Counted from the first letter of the stretch, positions 33,147 to 42,049 are shown. The stretch is DNA of 64,000 nucleotides from Embleya sp049739465 (GCF_049739465.1 NZ_JBMHHY010000022.1:1-64000), one strand, 5' to 3'. Numbers and translations: made by a program. Notes: generated by a model from the sequence alone, not told the origin.

Positions 33147-34217
33147 ATGCCCGAGGAACGGACCCGCGTGGAGCCCGGCGCGGGCGCCGGGGCCGACGCG
33201 GTCGATCAGCCCGCCCTGCCCGATCTGTCCGACATCGAGGCGGTCAACAACACGATCGCCGACGTCGAACAGGTCGTCCTGGGCGCCCCCCGGCGCTACA
33301 CCTCGGGCCAGGTCGCCGACCTGGTCGGGGTGCCCCTGGAAGAAGCCCGCAAGTTGTGGCGCGGCCTGGGCTTCGCCGATTTCGGCCCGGCCCGCGCGTT
33401 CACCGACGCCGACGTGGCCGCGCTCAAGCACCTGCGCGAGCTGACCGAGTCCGGGTTGCTGCCCGCCGCCGTCGCGGCGCAGTTCGTCCGCTCGGTGGGC
33501 CAGACCATGGCCCGATTCGCCGAATGGCAGACCGAGGCGTGGGTGGAATACATCGGCACCGAGCTCACCGGTCGCCGCTCCGAACAGGTGGTCACCACCG
33601 CGGGCGATGTGATGCTCGAACTCGAACCGCTGGTCATCTACGCCTGGCGCCGGCACCTGGCCGCGGCCAGCTCGCGCGCGATGCAGGGGCTGACCGATCC
33701 ACAGACGGTGGGCCAGTCGCTGGCCGTCGGCTTCGCCGACCTGGTCGGCTTCACCCGGCTCTCGCGCAACCTGGAGGAGGCCGAACTCGGCCGCCTGGTA
33801 CAGACCTTCGAGGACACCGCCGTCGACGTGATCGCCGAACAGGGCGGGCGCCTGGTCAAGACGCTGGGCGACGAGGTGTTGTTCGTGACCTTCTCGCCGG
33901 ACTCGGCGGTCGAACTGGGACTGCGCCTGGTCGAGGCGATGGCTCAGGAGGAGATCCTGCCCGCGCTGCGGGTGGGCATCGCGTACGGCCACGTGCTCTC
34001 CCGGATGGGCGACGTGTTCGGCACCACCGTCAATCTGGCCAGCCGGCTGACCGCGCTCAGCCCCAAGGACGCCGTGGTGGTCGACCGCGAGTTGGCCGCC
34101 GCTCTGGAGGGCGACACCCGCTACGAACTGCATCCGATGTGGCGCCGCCCGGTGCGCGGCCTGGGGCTGGTCGAACCCTGGACGGTGTGCCGGCCGGGGG
34201 ATCCGATACCGCAATGA
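33147..34217 (+). CDS. cya: Class III adenylate cyclase
   Basis: A 356-residue cyclase. An N-terminal regulatory part (about 45-150) starts with a MerR-like segment (RYTSGQVADLVGVPLEEARKLWRGLGF). The catalytic domain (about 190-345) has metal-binding D198 (FADLVGFT) and D242 (KTLGDEV), adenine-selecting K238 and D289, and transition-state N296 and R300 (VNLASR). All key residues are present, so it should make cAMP, which in Streptomyces affects germination and antibiotic production. Start ATG 33147 follows GAGGAG. The position next to birA matches S. coelicolor cya. Confidence 0.93.
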   Translation: MPEERTRVEPGAGAGADAVDQPALPDLSDIEAVNNTIADVEQVVLGAPRRYTSGQVADLVGVPLEEARKLWRGLGFADFGPARAFTDADVAALKHLRELTESGLLPAAVAAQFVRSVGQTMARFAEWQTEAWVEYIGTELTGRRSEQVVTTAGDVMLELEPLVIYAWRRHLAAASSRAMQGLTDPQTVGQSLAVGFADLVGFTRLSRNLEEAELGRLVQTFEDTAVDVIAEQGGRLVKTLGDEVLFVTFSPDSAVELGLRLVEAMAQEEILPALRVGIAYGHVLSRMGDVFGTTVNLASRLTALSPKDAVVVDRELAAALEGDTRYELHPMWRRPVRGLGLVEPWTVCRPGDPIPQ

Positions 34218-34281
34218 CCGGCGGGTCCGGGGCGCTTGGATCTTCCTTGCGTATCTTCCTTGCGACTCCTTCGCGACCCCG

Positions 34282-34677
34282 TCAGGCGAACGACGCCCGC
34301 AGCGAACGCAGCGCAGGCCGCATGACCGCGTGTTCGAGTTCGCGCAGCACCGCGAGTTGTTCGGCCGGCGTGCTCTGGAACCGCACCGACCAGACCACCA
34401 GGCACATCGTGCCGCCGGCGATCGATTCGAGCGCGATCCGGCCCAGCAGCGGCAGGCCGTCCAGCGCCCGATAGCTGTACGTGTGTCCCGCCTCGTCGTG
34501 CTCGACCAGCCGTTCGCGCACGCTCGTCCCGTCCGGCCCGCGTACCCGCCGCTCGGTGTCGGTGTGCTCCTCGACCGGCCACGGATACCACCCGGACGGG
34601 TCCTCGAAGTCGCCTACCGCCTCCCAGATGCGGGCGGCCGGTACATCGATCGCGGCGATGACGGAAAGCGTGGGCAC
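34282..34677 (-). CDS. SRPBCC/START-fold protein
   Basis: A 131-residue protein of the polyketide-cyclase/SRPBCC fold, which forms a hydrophobic ligand cavity. The pattern IDVPAARIWEAVGDFEDPSGWYP at the start, RLVEHDEAGHTYSYRAL in the middle and the long C-terminal helix are typical. Start GTG 34677 follows AAGGAG. It converges on the adenylate cyclase gene with 64 bp between, in which TCTTCCTTGCG is tandemly repeated. The ligand is unknown. Confidence 0.82.
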   Translation of the reverse strand: MPTLSVIAAIDVPAARIWEAVGDFEDPSGWYPWPVEEHTDTERRVRGPDGTSVRERLVEHDEAGHTYSYRALDGLPLLGRIALESIAGGTMCLVVWSVRFQSTPAEQLAVLRELEHAVMRPALRSLRASFA

Positions 34678-34996
34678 GCGACACTCCTTCGGACTGTGCC
34701 CGAGACCGTACTCTTTCGGCCGAGATCGTGGGACCCCTCCACGGTGTCTTCACAAGCCGGCGACCCGGTACGCCCTGCTGCGCTACGGCCCGGACACGGG
34801 GCGTTGCGGGCGGCCGGCACAGGAGTAATGTGCGCAGGACGCGAAGCCGGGGTGTACGAAGCCGGGGTGTACAAGCGCTTCGCTCGGACCGGGACGGGCG
34901 CCGGGCTCGCGCGCGGGCGCTCGGCGGACGCACCGGAGCCGACCGGGGGGTCGGCGACCGGAACGCGCGCGAACAGCGACCCGTTGAGGTGGCGGC
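34678..34996. promoter_or_regulatory. 319-bp divergent region upstream of the GGDEF gene
   Basis: No gene is supported. A perfect 15-bp tandem repeat, CGAAGCCGGGGTGTA, occupies 34842-34856 and 34857-34871. It lies about 125 bp upstream of the diguanylate cyclase start and could be a paired regulator site. The remainder shows only GC-rich sequence without clear promoter hexamers. Confidence 0.45.
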
Positions 34997-36874
34997 ATGA
35001 CGCGGGTGCACCTTGCCGTTAATCGGGCAATACATGACATATCCTCTGGTCTCGGTGCTGGTGGATTGGGGGTGAGGACAGTAGCTTCGCGACCCGATTC
35101 GAGCGCTCCCGGAACCGAGGGCTCGGGCGGCCCGCCCGACGACCTGCCCGGGATGCCCGGCGACACCTGTCCGGAACCCGCCGCCCTGGTCGAGGGCCCC
35201 GACGCGGCCCGCCGGCTGCACGCGATCATTCACCTGGCCAAGACGCTCGCCACGACCCACCACTTCTCCGAGGTGGTCCGGGTGTCCGCGACCCAGGCAC
35301 GGCTGGCGATGGGTGCCGCGCACGCCTCGATCTCGGTGTGGGAACGGGACACCGGGCGACTGCGGGTGTTGGTCAACGACGGCGAACTGGCCGAGGGGGA
35401 GGAGCCGCTGCCGACCGCGGAGAGCTACCCCGTCAGCGACTTCCCGGACATCATCGAGTCGGCGGCCTGGCCCACCACCTGGTCGCGCTGCGTCGACGAC
35501 GCCGAGGACGAGGCCGTACACGACCCCGAACGGGTCGCGGCGATGCGGCGGCGGGGGCGGCACGACTGCATGGTGGCGCCGATCATGGTCGAGGGCCGGG
35601 TGTGGGGCGAGTTGTATCTGGCCCGGCGCGCCGACCAGCCCCGCTTCGAGCCGGTGGACGCCGAGTTCGCCGGGGTGCTGGCCGCGCAGATCTCGGCCGG
35701 TCTGGCCCAGGCGGAACACTTCGAGCGGATCGAGAAGCTGGCCTTCACCGACCCGCTGACCGGACTGGCCAACCGGCGCGCCATCGACGCGCGGTTGGAC
35801 GAGGCGATGGCCCGGCACTACCGGGACGGCGTGGTGGTCAGCCTGATCGTGTGCGACGTCAACGGCCTCAAGCGGCTCAACGACGAACGCGGCCACGACG
35901 TGGGGGACCGGCTCCTGGAACGCTTCGCCGACCAGCTCTCCGCGTGCAGCGCGATGTTGCCCGGTGCGACGGCCGCCCGGCTCGGCGGCGACGAGTTCTG
36001 CGTCCTGGTCGAGGGCTATCCGCCGGACGACGTGGTCGTGGTCGCCGAGGAGCTGTGTCGACGGGCGCTGCGGATGCACAACGGCGAGGGGGTGGCCTGC
36101 GGCGTGGCCTCCACGGGCGATCCGGTGGGCCCGGTGACCAGCGCGGACCGGCTGTTCCGGCTCGCCGACGCGGCGCAGTACCGGGCCAAGGGCTCCCGCT
36201 CGACCCGCCCGGTGGTCGCCGGGCGCGGCCAACAGCCCGACCTGACCCTGTCCCTGGCGCGCGAGGCGCAGGACGAGGCGGAGACCGAGGGCCCGGGCCC
36301 GCATCGCGACCGCCGCCGGTTCCGCGGCGCGCTGCACAACGCCGAGCCGGGGCGGTTGTTGGCCGCGGTGCTGGCGGTGCTCGACGAGCGCGAGCCGAAG
36401 AGCGTGCATCGTGCGGACACGCTGGGCCGGCTGGAAATCGTCGCCGACACCTTCGCCCGGATGCTGGACGGGGTCGCCTGGTGGGTGTCCTATCTGCCGC
36501 CGGGCGGGCGGGTGTTGCGTACGGTGCGGTACTCGATCCACCGGCTGACCGGCGTGCAGAGCGAGTCGGGCTCGCGCTATGACGCGGTCGCGGCCGAATA
36601 CGACCTGGCGCACTATCCGGCGACGGCCGACGCGGTACAGGGCGGCAGCTTCGTCGCCGAGTTGGGCGACCCGGGGACGGACCCGGCCGAGGAGGACCTG
36701 CTCCTGGTCGGCGGCTACAAGGCGATGGTCGCGGCGGGCGGGAGCAACGCCGCGGGTGGGTGGCTGGTGGAGATCTACGCGGATGATCTGAGCCTGAGCG
36801 TCACGGGACTGGCGCCGGTACTGCGGGCGTTGGTTGCGGTGGCGTTGACGGGTGGGGCGTCGCTGCCGGAGTGA
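34997..36874 (+). CDS. GAF-GGDEF diguanylate cyclase
   Basis: A 625-residue cytoplasmic protein. A disordered N-terminus (1-about 68) precedes a GAF-like sensor domain (about 72-240), a GGDEF domain (about 245-405) and a C-terminal domain of about 190 residues of unknown type. The active site is intact: D287 in VCDVNGLK and GGDEF at 330-334. The RxxD inhibitory site five residues before GGDEF is absent. It should make cyclic-di-GMP, which controls development through BldD in streptomycetes. Start ATG 34997 follows GAGGTGG. S. coelicolor has a GGDEF protein in this position next to hutH. Confidence 0.9.
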   Translation: MTRVHLAVNRAIHDISSGLGAGGLGVRTVASRPDSSAPGTEGSGGPPDDLPGMPGDTCPEPAALVEGPDAARRLHAIIHLAKTLATTHHFSEVVRVSATQARLAMGAAHASISVWERDTGRLRVLVNDGELAEGEEPLPTAESYPVSDFPDIIESAAWPTTWSRCVDDAEDEAVHDPERVAAMRRRGRHDCMVAPIMVEGRVWGELYLARRADQPRFEPVDAEFAGVLAAQISAGLAQAEHFERIEKLAFTDPLTGLANRRAIDARLDEAMARHYRDGVVVSLIVCDVNGLKRLNDERGHDVGDRLLERFADQLSACSAMLPGATAARLGGDEFCVLVEGYPPDDVVVVAEELCRRALRMHNGEGVACGVASTGDPVGPVTSADRLFRLADAAQYRAKGSRSTRPVVAGRGQQPDLTLSLAREAQDEAETEGPGPHRDRRRFRGALHNAEPGRLLAAVLAVLDEREPKSVHRADTLGRLEIVADTFARMLDGVAWWVSYLPPGGRVLRTVRYSIHRLTGVQSESGSRYDAVAAEYDLAHYPATADAVQGGSFVAELGDPGTDPAEEDLLLVGGYKAMVAAGGSNAAGGWLVEIYADDLSLSVTGLAPVLRALVAVALTGGASLPE

Positions 36875-37238
36875 GGGGGTGCGGGGGCGCGGGTGGGGCG
36901 GGTGGTTTGAGTCGGTGGGTGACCCGAGCGGTCGGAGCGCCCGGGGCGACGTGCGCTGCCCGGGCGACGTGCGCGACCTGGGTGACGTGCGCGACCTGGG
37001 TGACCCGAGCCCCCGGAGCGACTCGGGCGACGAGCGCGACCTGGGCCGTGACCGCGGTGACGGCGGTGCCGCGCGGCGGGCCACCCGACCGGCTCGGGCC
37101 GGCGACCCGAGTGCCTGGCGACCCGGGCCACACGCGACCCGGGCCAGATGCGATCCGCAGCGCCCGGAATCGGCAGGCTCCGGACCGCTTGGATTCGGCA
37201 GGCTCGGGTGCGTGTGGGTTCGGCAGGCGTGCGGGTGC
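36875..37238. repeat. 364-bp convergent gap with degenerate 18-bp tandem repeats
   Basis: Between the GGDEF and fdhD stops lie about seven 18-bp units, two of them identical (36966-36983 and 36984-37001, GACGTGCGCGACCTGGGT), flanked by related units such as GACCCGAGCNNNCGGAGC at 36921 and 37002. No gene is supported in any frame. Confidence 0.7.
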
Positions 37239-38093
37239 TCAGGCCGGTGGCTCGGTCGGGTGTACGGGTACGGTCACCCGGTCCTGGTGGGTGTACACGT
37301 TGGCCGAGCGGCCACGCAGGAAGCCGACCAGGGTCACCCCCGCGTCCTCGGCGAGTTCCACCGCCAGGCCGGAGGGGGCGGATACCGCGGCCATCATCGG
37401 CACCCCCGCCATCGCGGCCTTCTGGGTCAGTTCGAACGAGGCCCGCCCGCTGACCATCAGCACGTGTCCCGCCAGCGGCAGCCGGCCCTCGCGCAGCGCC
37501 CAGCCGACCACCTTGTCCACCGCGTTGTGCCGGCCGACGTCCTCGCGTACGCAGACCGCCTCGCCGTCGGCGGTGAACAGGCCCGCCGCATGCAGGCCGC
37601 CGGTGCTGGCGAACACCTTCTGCGCCGCGCGCAGCCGATCGGGCAGCGCGTACAGCACCTCCGCGTCCACCCGCACGTCGTCCGCGCGTACGTCGAAGCG
37701 GGACATCCGGCGCAGCCCGTCGATGCCGGTGCTGCCGCAGATCCCGCACGCACTCGACGTCCATACCCCGCGCATCAGGCCCGGGTCCGGGGCCGGTACG
37801 TGTGGTGCGAGTACCGCGTCCACCACGTTGTAGGTGTTGTGGCCGTCCTCGTCGGTGCCCGCGCAGTAGCGCATCGCGGTCAGGTCCCCGGCCGCGCCGA
37901 TCACCCCCTCGGCCGCGAGGAACCCGGCGACCAGGTCGAAGTCGTCGCCCGGTGTGCGCATGGTCACGGTGATCGTGCGTCCGCCGATCCGGATGTCCAG
38001 CGGCTCCTCGGCCACGAGCGTGTCGATCCGGGCCACGGCCGGTGCGTCGCCGCCCAGCCGCAGGACCTTGTGGCGAGAGGTGACCCGACCCAC
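37239..38093 (-). CDS. fdhD: Formate dehydrogenase accessory sulphurtransferase FdhD
   Basis: A 284-residue FdhD protein, which passes sulphur to the molybdenum cofactor of formate dehydrogenase-type enzymes. The essential Cys pair is in SACGICGSTG, and the C-terminal region has KVFASTGGLHAAGLF, VREDVGRHNAVDKVVGW and SGRASFELTQKAAMAGVP, all typical. GTG start at 38093. No formate dehydrogenase gene lies in the window; the partner must be elsewhere. It is divergent from hutH with 114 bp between starts. Confidence 0.93.
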   Translation of the reverse strand: MGRVTSRHKVLRLGGDAPAVARIDTLVAEEPLDIRIGGRTITVTMRTPGDDFDLVAGFLAAEGVIGAAGDLTAMRYCAGTDEDGHNTYNVVDAVLAPHVPAPDPGLMRGVWTSSACGICGSTGIDGLRRMSRFDVRADDVRVDAEVLYALPDRLRAAQKVFASTGGLHAAGLFTADGEAVCVREDVGRHNAVDKVVGWALREGRLPLAGHVLMVSGRASFELTQKAAMAGVPMMAAVSAPSGLAVELAEDAGVTLVGFLRGRSANVYTHQDRVTVPVHPTEPPA

Positions 38094-38195
38094 GGCACTG
38101 CCTTTCCTCGATCCGATCCGGACTGTCTACCCGACGGCCGACGTCCGGATGTCTCCCCGCACGGTAGCCGCCCTGGTGTTGTCGCGATCCATGCA

Positions 38196-38201
38196 CATAA
38201 T
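38196..38201 (+). promoter_or_regulatory. Candidate -10 of a leaderless hutH message
   Basis: CATAAT ends 6 nt before the hutH GTG. No Shine-Dalgarno is present between them, so transcription probably starts at or next to the start codon. TTGTCG at 38179-38184 is too close to be a normal -35. Confidence 0.45.
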
Positions 38202-38207
38202 GTTCGA

Positions 38208-39791
38208 GTGAATAGCGATCTGCACAGCACCCCCGAGGCAACCCCCGCCACCGTCCTGATCGGCGAGGCCGGGATGTCCCCCCAGGACGTTCTCGCGGTC
38301 GCCCGCGCCGGCGCGCGCGTCGAGCTGGCCGAGACCGCGATCAAGGCCATGGCCACGTCGCGGGCCGTGGTCGAAGGGCTCGCCGCGCGTACGGAACCCG
38401 TGTACGGGGTGTCCACCGGCTTCGGCGCGCTCGCCGTCCGGCACATCAGCCCCGAACTGCGTACCCGCCTCCAGCACTCCCTGGTCCGCTCGCACGCCGC
38501 CGGGATGGGGCCGCGCGTCGAGGACGAGGTGGTCCGCGCGCTGATGTTGTTGCGGCTCAAGACGCTGTGTTCGGGGCGTACGGGGGTCCGGCCGATCGTC
38601 GCGCGCACCATGGCCGGTCTGCTCAACGCGGGGATCACGCCGGTGGTGCGGGAGTTCGGCTCGCTCGGGTGCAGCGGCGACCTGGCCCCGCTGGCGCACT
38701 GCGCCCTGGTGCTCACCGGTGAGGGGGAGGCGGCCGGCCCGGACGGCGTGGTGCGGCCCGCCGCCGAGCTGCTCGCGGCGGCCGGTCTGGAGCCGGTCGA
38801 GTTGAAGGAGAAGGAGGGTCTGGCGCTGATCAACGGCACCGACGGCATGCTCGGCATGTTGTTGATGGCCGGGGCCGACCTCGCCCGCCTGTTCACCACC
38901 GCCGACATCACCGCCGCGATGACGATGGAGGCGCTGCTCGGTACCTCCCGGGTGCTCGACCCGGCGCTGCACGCGATCCGGCCGCATCCGGGCCAGTCGG
39001 CCAGCGCGGCCAACATGTTGCGGGTGCTCGACGGGTCGGCGCTGACCGGGCATCACCAGGACGCCGCGCCGCGCGTACAGGACGCCTACTCGGTGCGCTG
39101 CGCGCCGCAGGTCGCGGGTGCCGGGCGGGACACCCTCGCCCATGCGCTGCTGGTCGCCGAGCGCGAACTGGCCGCGTCCGTGGACAACCCGGTGATATTG
39201 GAGGACGGCCGGATCGAGTCCAACGGCAACTTCCACGGCGCACCGGTCGGTTACGTGCTCGACTTCCTCGCCGTCGCGGTGGCCGACCTCGGCTCGATCG
39301 CCGAGCGGCGTACGGACCGGCTGCTCGACCCGTCGCGCTCGCATGGGCTGCCGGCCTTCCTCGCGGATGATCCGGGTGTCGACTCCGGGCTGATGATCGC
39401 GCAGTACACGCAGGCCGCGCTGGTCTCCGAGTGCAAGCGGCTGGCAGTGCCGGCGTCGGCGGACTCGATCCCCAGCTCGGCGATGCAGGAGGACCACGTC
39501 TCGATGGGGTGGAGCGCGGCCCGCAAGCTGCGTCGCGCGATCGACCATCTCAACCGCATCCTGGCCATCGAACTCACCACCGCTGCGCGGGCGTTGGACA
39601 TGCGCGTGGCGGCGGGCCTGGGTGCGCCGGCGCCGGCGACGGCCGCGGTGGTCGCCGCGCTGCGCGAGCACGGCGGCGAAGGGGTGGGGCCGGACCGCTT
39701 CCTGGCCCCGGATCTGGAGATCGCCGACACGTTCGTGCGCAGCGGTGGGGTGGTTCGGGCGGCGGCCTCGGCGGCCGGTGAGCTGAACTGA
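38208..39791 (+). CDS. hutH: Histidine ammonia-lyase
   Basis: A 527-residue enzyme removing ammonia from L-histidine to give urocanate, the first step of the hut pathway. The cofactor-forming tripeptide is Cys-Ser-Gly (155-157, in GSLGCSGDLAPL) in place of the usual Ala-Ser-Gly; other Streptomyces enzymes share this. Further family motifs: YGVSTGFG, KEGLALINGTDGMLGML, QDAYSVRCAPQV, ESNGNFHG and SIPSSAMQEDHVSMGW. GTG start at 38208 with a likely leaderless promoter. The rest of the pathway is at 55.6-61.1 kb. Confidence 0.96.
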   Translation: MNSDLHSTPEATPATVLIGEAGMSPQDVLAVARAGARVELAETAIKAMATSRAVVEGLAARTEPVYGVSTGFGALAVRHISPELRTRLQHSLVRSHAAGMGPRVEDEVVRALMLLRLKTLCSGRTGVRPIVARTMAGLLNAGITPVVREFGSLGCSGDLAPLAHCALVLTGEGEAAGPDGVVRPAAELLAAAGLEPVELKEKEGLALINGTDGMLGMLLMAGADLARLFTTADITAAMTMEALLGTSRVLDPALHAIRPHPGQSASAANMLRVLDGSALTGHHQDAAPRVQDAYSVRCAPQVAGAGRDTLAHALLVAERELAASVDNPVILEDGRIESNGNFHGAPVGYVLDFLAVAVADLGSIAERRTDRLLDPSRSHGLPAFLADDPGVDSGLMIAQYTQAALVSECKRLAVPASADSIPSSAMQEDHVSMGWSAARKLRRAIDHLNRILAIELTTAARALDMRVAAGLGAPAPATAAVVAALREHGGEGVGPDRFLAPDLEIADTFVRSGGVVRAAASAAGELN

Positions 39792-39873
39792 CCTGGAGCC
39801 TTCGTTGAGCTGACCTGCCGTCAGATCAGGCAGGATTGCCGGACGCGGATCGCCGCCATCGTCGGCGGTCCGC

Positions 39874-39990
39874 GTTCCGCCCGTTCCGCCCGTTCCACCT
39901 GTACCGCCTGTAACACCCATACCGCCTGTACCGCCTGTGCTGCCTGTGCTGCCTGTACCGCCCGTGCTGCCTGTACCGCCCGTACCACCC
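39874..39990 (+). repeat. Thirteen tandem 9-bp repeats between hutH and the rpiR-type gene
   Basis: From 39874 to 39990 the sequence is thirteen consecutive units of exactly 9 bp with consensus GTACCGCCT (variants GTTCCGCCC, GTGCTGCCT, GTACCGCCC). The array ends 22 bp before the GTG start of the RpiR-type regulator and just before its ribosome site. In the regulator frame it contains a stop (TAA at 39911), so it is not an N-terminal extension. Confidence 0.9.
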
Positions 39991-40012
39991 GAGTTGCGAG
40001 GAGACCCTGTCG

Positions 40013-40867
40013 GTGGCCGACGACGACGCGAGCCCTTCCGCCCGCCTGCTCGCCCTGTTCGAGCGCCACCGGCTCACGCCCACGCAGCGTCGGATCGCGC
40101 ACTGCCTGGTGCGGCACGCGGGCGAGGCGGTGTTCCTGTCCAGCGTTGAGGTGGCCCAACTCGCCGGGGTCAGCCAGCCGTCGGTGACCCGCTTCGCGGT
40201 CGCGCTCGGCTTCGACGGCTATCCGGCGCTGCGCCGACACCTGCGCGAACTCGGCCTGCCGACGACGGCGGAGTCCTCCGCCGAGGTGGACCGCAACGAG
40301 TACGTGGGCGCCGTGCATGCCGAGATCGCCAACCTGAGCAGGCTGGCCGAGCAGCTCGCCGACCCCGGCCCGATCGCGCGGGCGGCGGCGTTGTTGGCGC
40401 CGTCGCGTCCGCTGGTGGTGCTCGGGTTGCGGACCGGGATGGCGCCGGCGCGGGGGTTCGGCTACTTCGCGGCGAAGGTGCTGCCCGAGGTGCGGGTGCT
40501 GGACGAGGGCGGCTCGCAGTTGGTGGACCGGCTGGACCAGGCGCGGGCGGCGGGGGCGACGGGGCTGCTGTGCTTTGCGCTGCCGCGTTATCCGAGGGAA
40601 CTGGGCGACGGGCTGCGGATCGCGCGGGATCTGGGCTTTCGGATCGTGACCGTGACGGACAGCCCGTTCGCACCGGCGGCCGTGTTGTCCGACGCGGTGC
40701 TGATCGCGGGGGTCGGCTCCCAGCTGGTCTTCGACTCGTACGGGGCGCCGATCCTGATGGGCCAGATCCTGCTCCAGGCCATGTGCGACATCGAACCGGC
40801 CCGCGCCCAGGCCCGGTTGGAGGACTTCGAACGCCAGGCGGGGGAGCGCGGACTGTTCGACGTCTGA
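40013..40867 (+). CDS. RpiR/MurR-type regulator with SIS domain
   Basis: A 284-residue regulator. The N-terminal RpiR helix-turn-helix (about 5-80) has LTPTQRRIAHCLVRHAGEAVFLSSVEVAQLAGVSQPSVTRFAVALGF; the SIS sugar-phosphate-binding domain covers about 110-260 (RPLVVLGLRTGMAPARGFGYFAAKVL, then FALPRYPRELGDG). Start GTG 40013 follows GAGGAG. It is 221 bp downstream of hutH on the same strand. Most family members answer to phosphosugars; a role in hut control is possible but is only a guess from position. Confidence 0.9.
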   Translation: MADDDASPSARLLALFERHRLTPTQRRIAHCLVRHAGEAVFLSSVEVAQLAGVSQPSVTRFAVALGFDGYPALRRHLRELGLPTTAESSAEVDRNEYVGAVHAEIANLSRLAEQLADPGPIARAAALLAPSRPLVVLGLRTGMAPARGFGYFAAKVLPEVRVLDEGGSQLVDRLDQARAAGATGLLCFALPRYPRELGDGLRIARDLGFRIVTVTDSPFAPAAVLSDAVLIAGVGSQLVFDSYGAPILMGQILLQAMCDIEPARAQARLEDFERQAGERGLFDV

Positions 40868-40912
40868 TCGGTCGGCGGCGGGTGGCCCGAAGACCTCGGA
40901 CCGCGATGGGTA

Positions 40913-40944
40913 GGCGCTCCGCCGGGAAGTCCCGACGGAGCGCC
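40913..40944. terminator. Bidirectional terminator between convergent genes
   Basis: GGCGCTCCG (40913-40921) pairs perfectly with CGGAGCGCC (40936-40944), with an inner GGGA/TCCC pair in the loop. A short TTTTCG follows on the plus side. It separates the rpiR-type gene from the convergent Gly-rich protein gene. Confidence 0.7.
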
Positions 40945-40997
40945 GCCCAGCCGATTTTCGTTCACCGCGCGTCAGCGGTCGGTGATCGGGTGTCGAT

Positions 40998-41621
40998 TCA
41001 GCAGGGGAGGGTGGTGTGGCCCGCGGCGCCGGTGGCGCCGGTGGTGCCGTCCGCGGTGAATGTGGCGGCGGTGCCGTTGCCGCCGGGCTTGCCGGGGCAG
41101 ACCGGGCTGGCCGCGCCGCCGGCGCCGCCGAGGCCGCCCTTGTGGCCGCCACCCGCCGTGGCGGCCCCGCCGTTGCCGCCGCTGCCGCCGGCGATTCCGG
41201 CGCCGGCGTCGCCGACACCGCCCACGCCGCCCTTGCCGCCGGTTCCGCCGAGGGTGGCCGCGCCGCCGCTGCCACCACTGCCGCCGTTGCCGTTGGCGCC
41301 GCCCGCGCCACCGGTACCGCCACCGCCGCCGACGCTTGCGCTGCCGTCGGCGTTGCCGCCGGCGCCGCCGATGCCGCCGTTGCCGTTGGCACCGGCCGCG
41401 CCGCCGGTACCGCCCAGGCCGCCGAGGCCACCGTGGGTGCCGACGCCGTTGGCGCCGTTGTTACCGGGGAAGCCGAGAATGCCGAGGCTGATGTGGGTCC
41501 CAGCGCCGCCCGCGTCGGCCAGGGCCGACGCGGAGGCAAGGGTTGGGGTCGCCAGGCCGGCCACGGCGATCGCGGCGACCACGAGGGTCCGGGAAATGGC
41601 GGGAGTGCGCATGAAGCGCAT
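40998..41621 (-). CDS. Secreted PGRS-like Gly-rich repeat protein
   Basis: A 207-residue protein with a signal peptide (1-about 31, ending ASASA), a short unique region (AGGAGTHISLGILGFPGN) and then about 120 residues of GGxGGxGG-type repeats (GGLGGTGGAAGANGNGG and similar), ending SPVCPGKPGG and HTTLPC. Two Cys near the end could form a disulphide. The composition resembles the PGRS domain of mycobacterial PE_PGRS proteins, but there is no PE domain. Probably exported to the cell surface. Start ATG 41621 with GAAAGG upstream. Confidence 0.78.
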   Translation of the reverse strand: MRFMRTPAISRTLVVAAIAVAGLATPTLASASALADAGGAGTHISLGILGFPGNNGANGVGTHGGLGGLGGTGGAAGANGNGGIGGAGGNADGSASVGGGGGTGGAGGANGNGGSGGSGGAATLGGTGGKGGVGGVGDAGAGIAGGSGGNGGAATAGGGHKGGLGGAGGAASPVCPGKPGGNGTAATFTADGTTGATGAAGHTTLPC

Positions 41622-42049
41622 GAGAGTGCCTTTCGATGTGTACGGTCGGAGAAATTCTCCGGCCGACAGAAATCACTCTAAGCAGGAATCTCCCATTCCG
41701 ACCCCGATTTGCCGATTATATTTCTCCACTCGGCTGCATTGGTCGAACTTTCGCGGTAAATATCGTTTTCCGATCACGATATGAGGGTCACCCGATGCCC
41801 CGAGGGACGCCCCGGGCGGGCGTGTGCGCGATGGACGCGAGGTGCGGCCGGGGAGTCCGGCGACGGCGGGCCCGAGCGCCGTGGGTGTAGCCGAGCGGGC
41901 TGGTGGACCTGCCCTGACCGGCGCAGTTACGCCGCGTTGGGGCTGGGCGCGGGGCGTGGGGTGCTGGGCGCGGCGCGCGGGAGTCCGGCGACGGGGATCG
42001 TCGGCGATCCGGGCGCCCGGACGCCAACACGTTTACTGCGGGTCGGCGA

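Noticed and set aside
38670..38680. Loss of the HutH cofactor motif (Cys-Ser-Gly, not Ala-Ser-Gly)
   Set aside because: Streptomyces histidine ammonia-lyases normally carry Cys at this place, so it is not a defect.
39874..39990. Coding repeat (Val-Pro-Pro) or N-terminal extension of the RpiR-type protein
   Set aside because: The array is in a different frame from the regulator, and the regulator frame has a stop inside it.
41016..41681. Ala/Gly-rich plus-strand frame opposite the PGRS-like gene
   Set aside because: It mirrors the GGC/GCC codons of the real gene; no start site or signal peptide.
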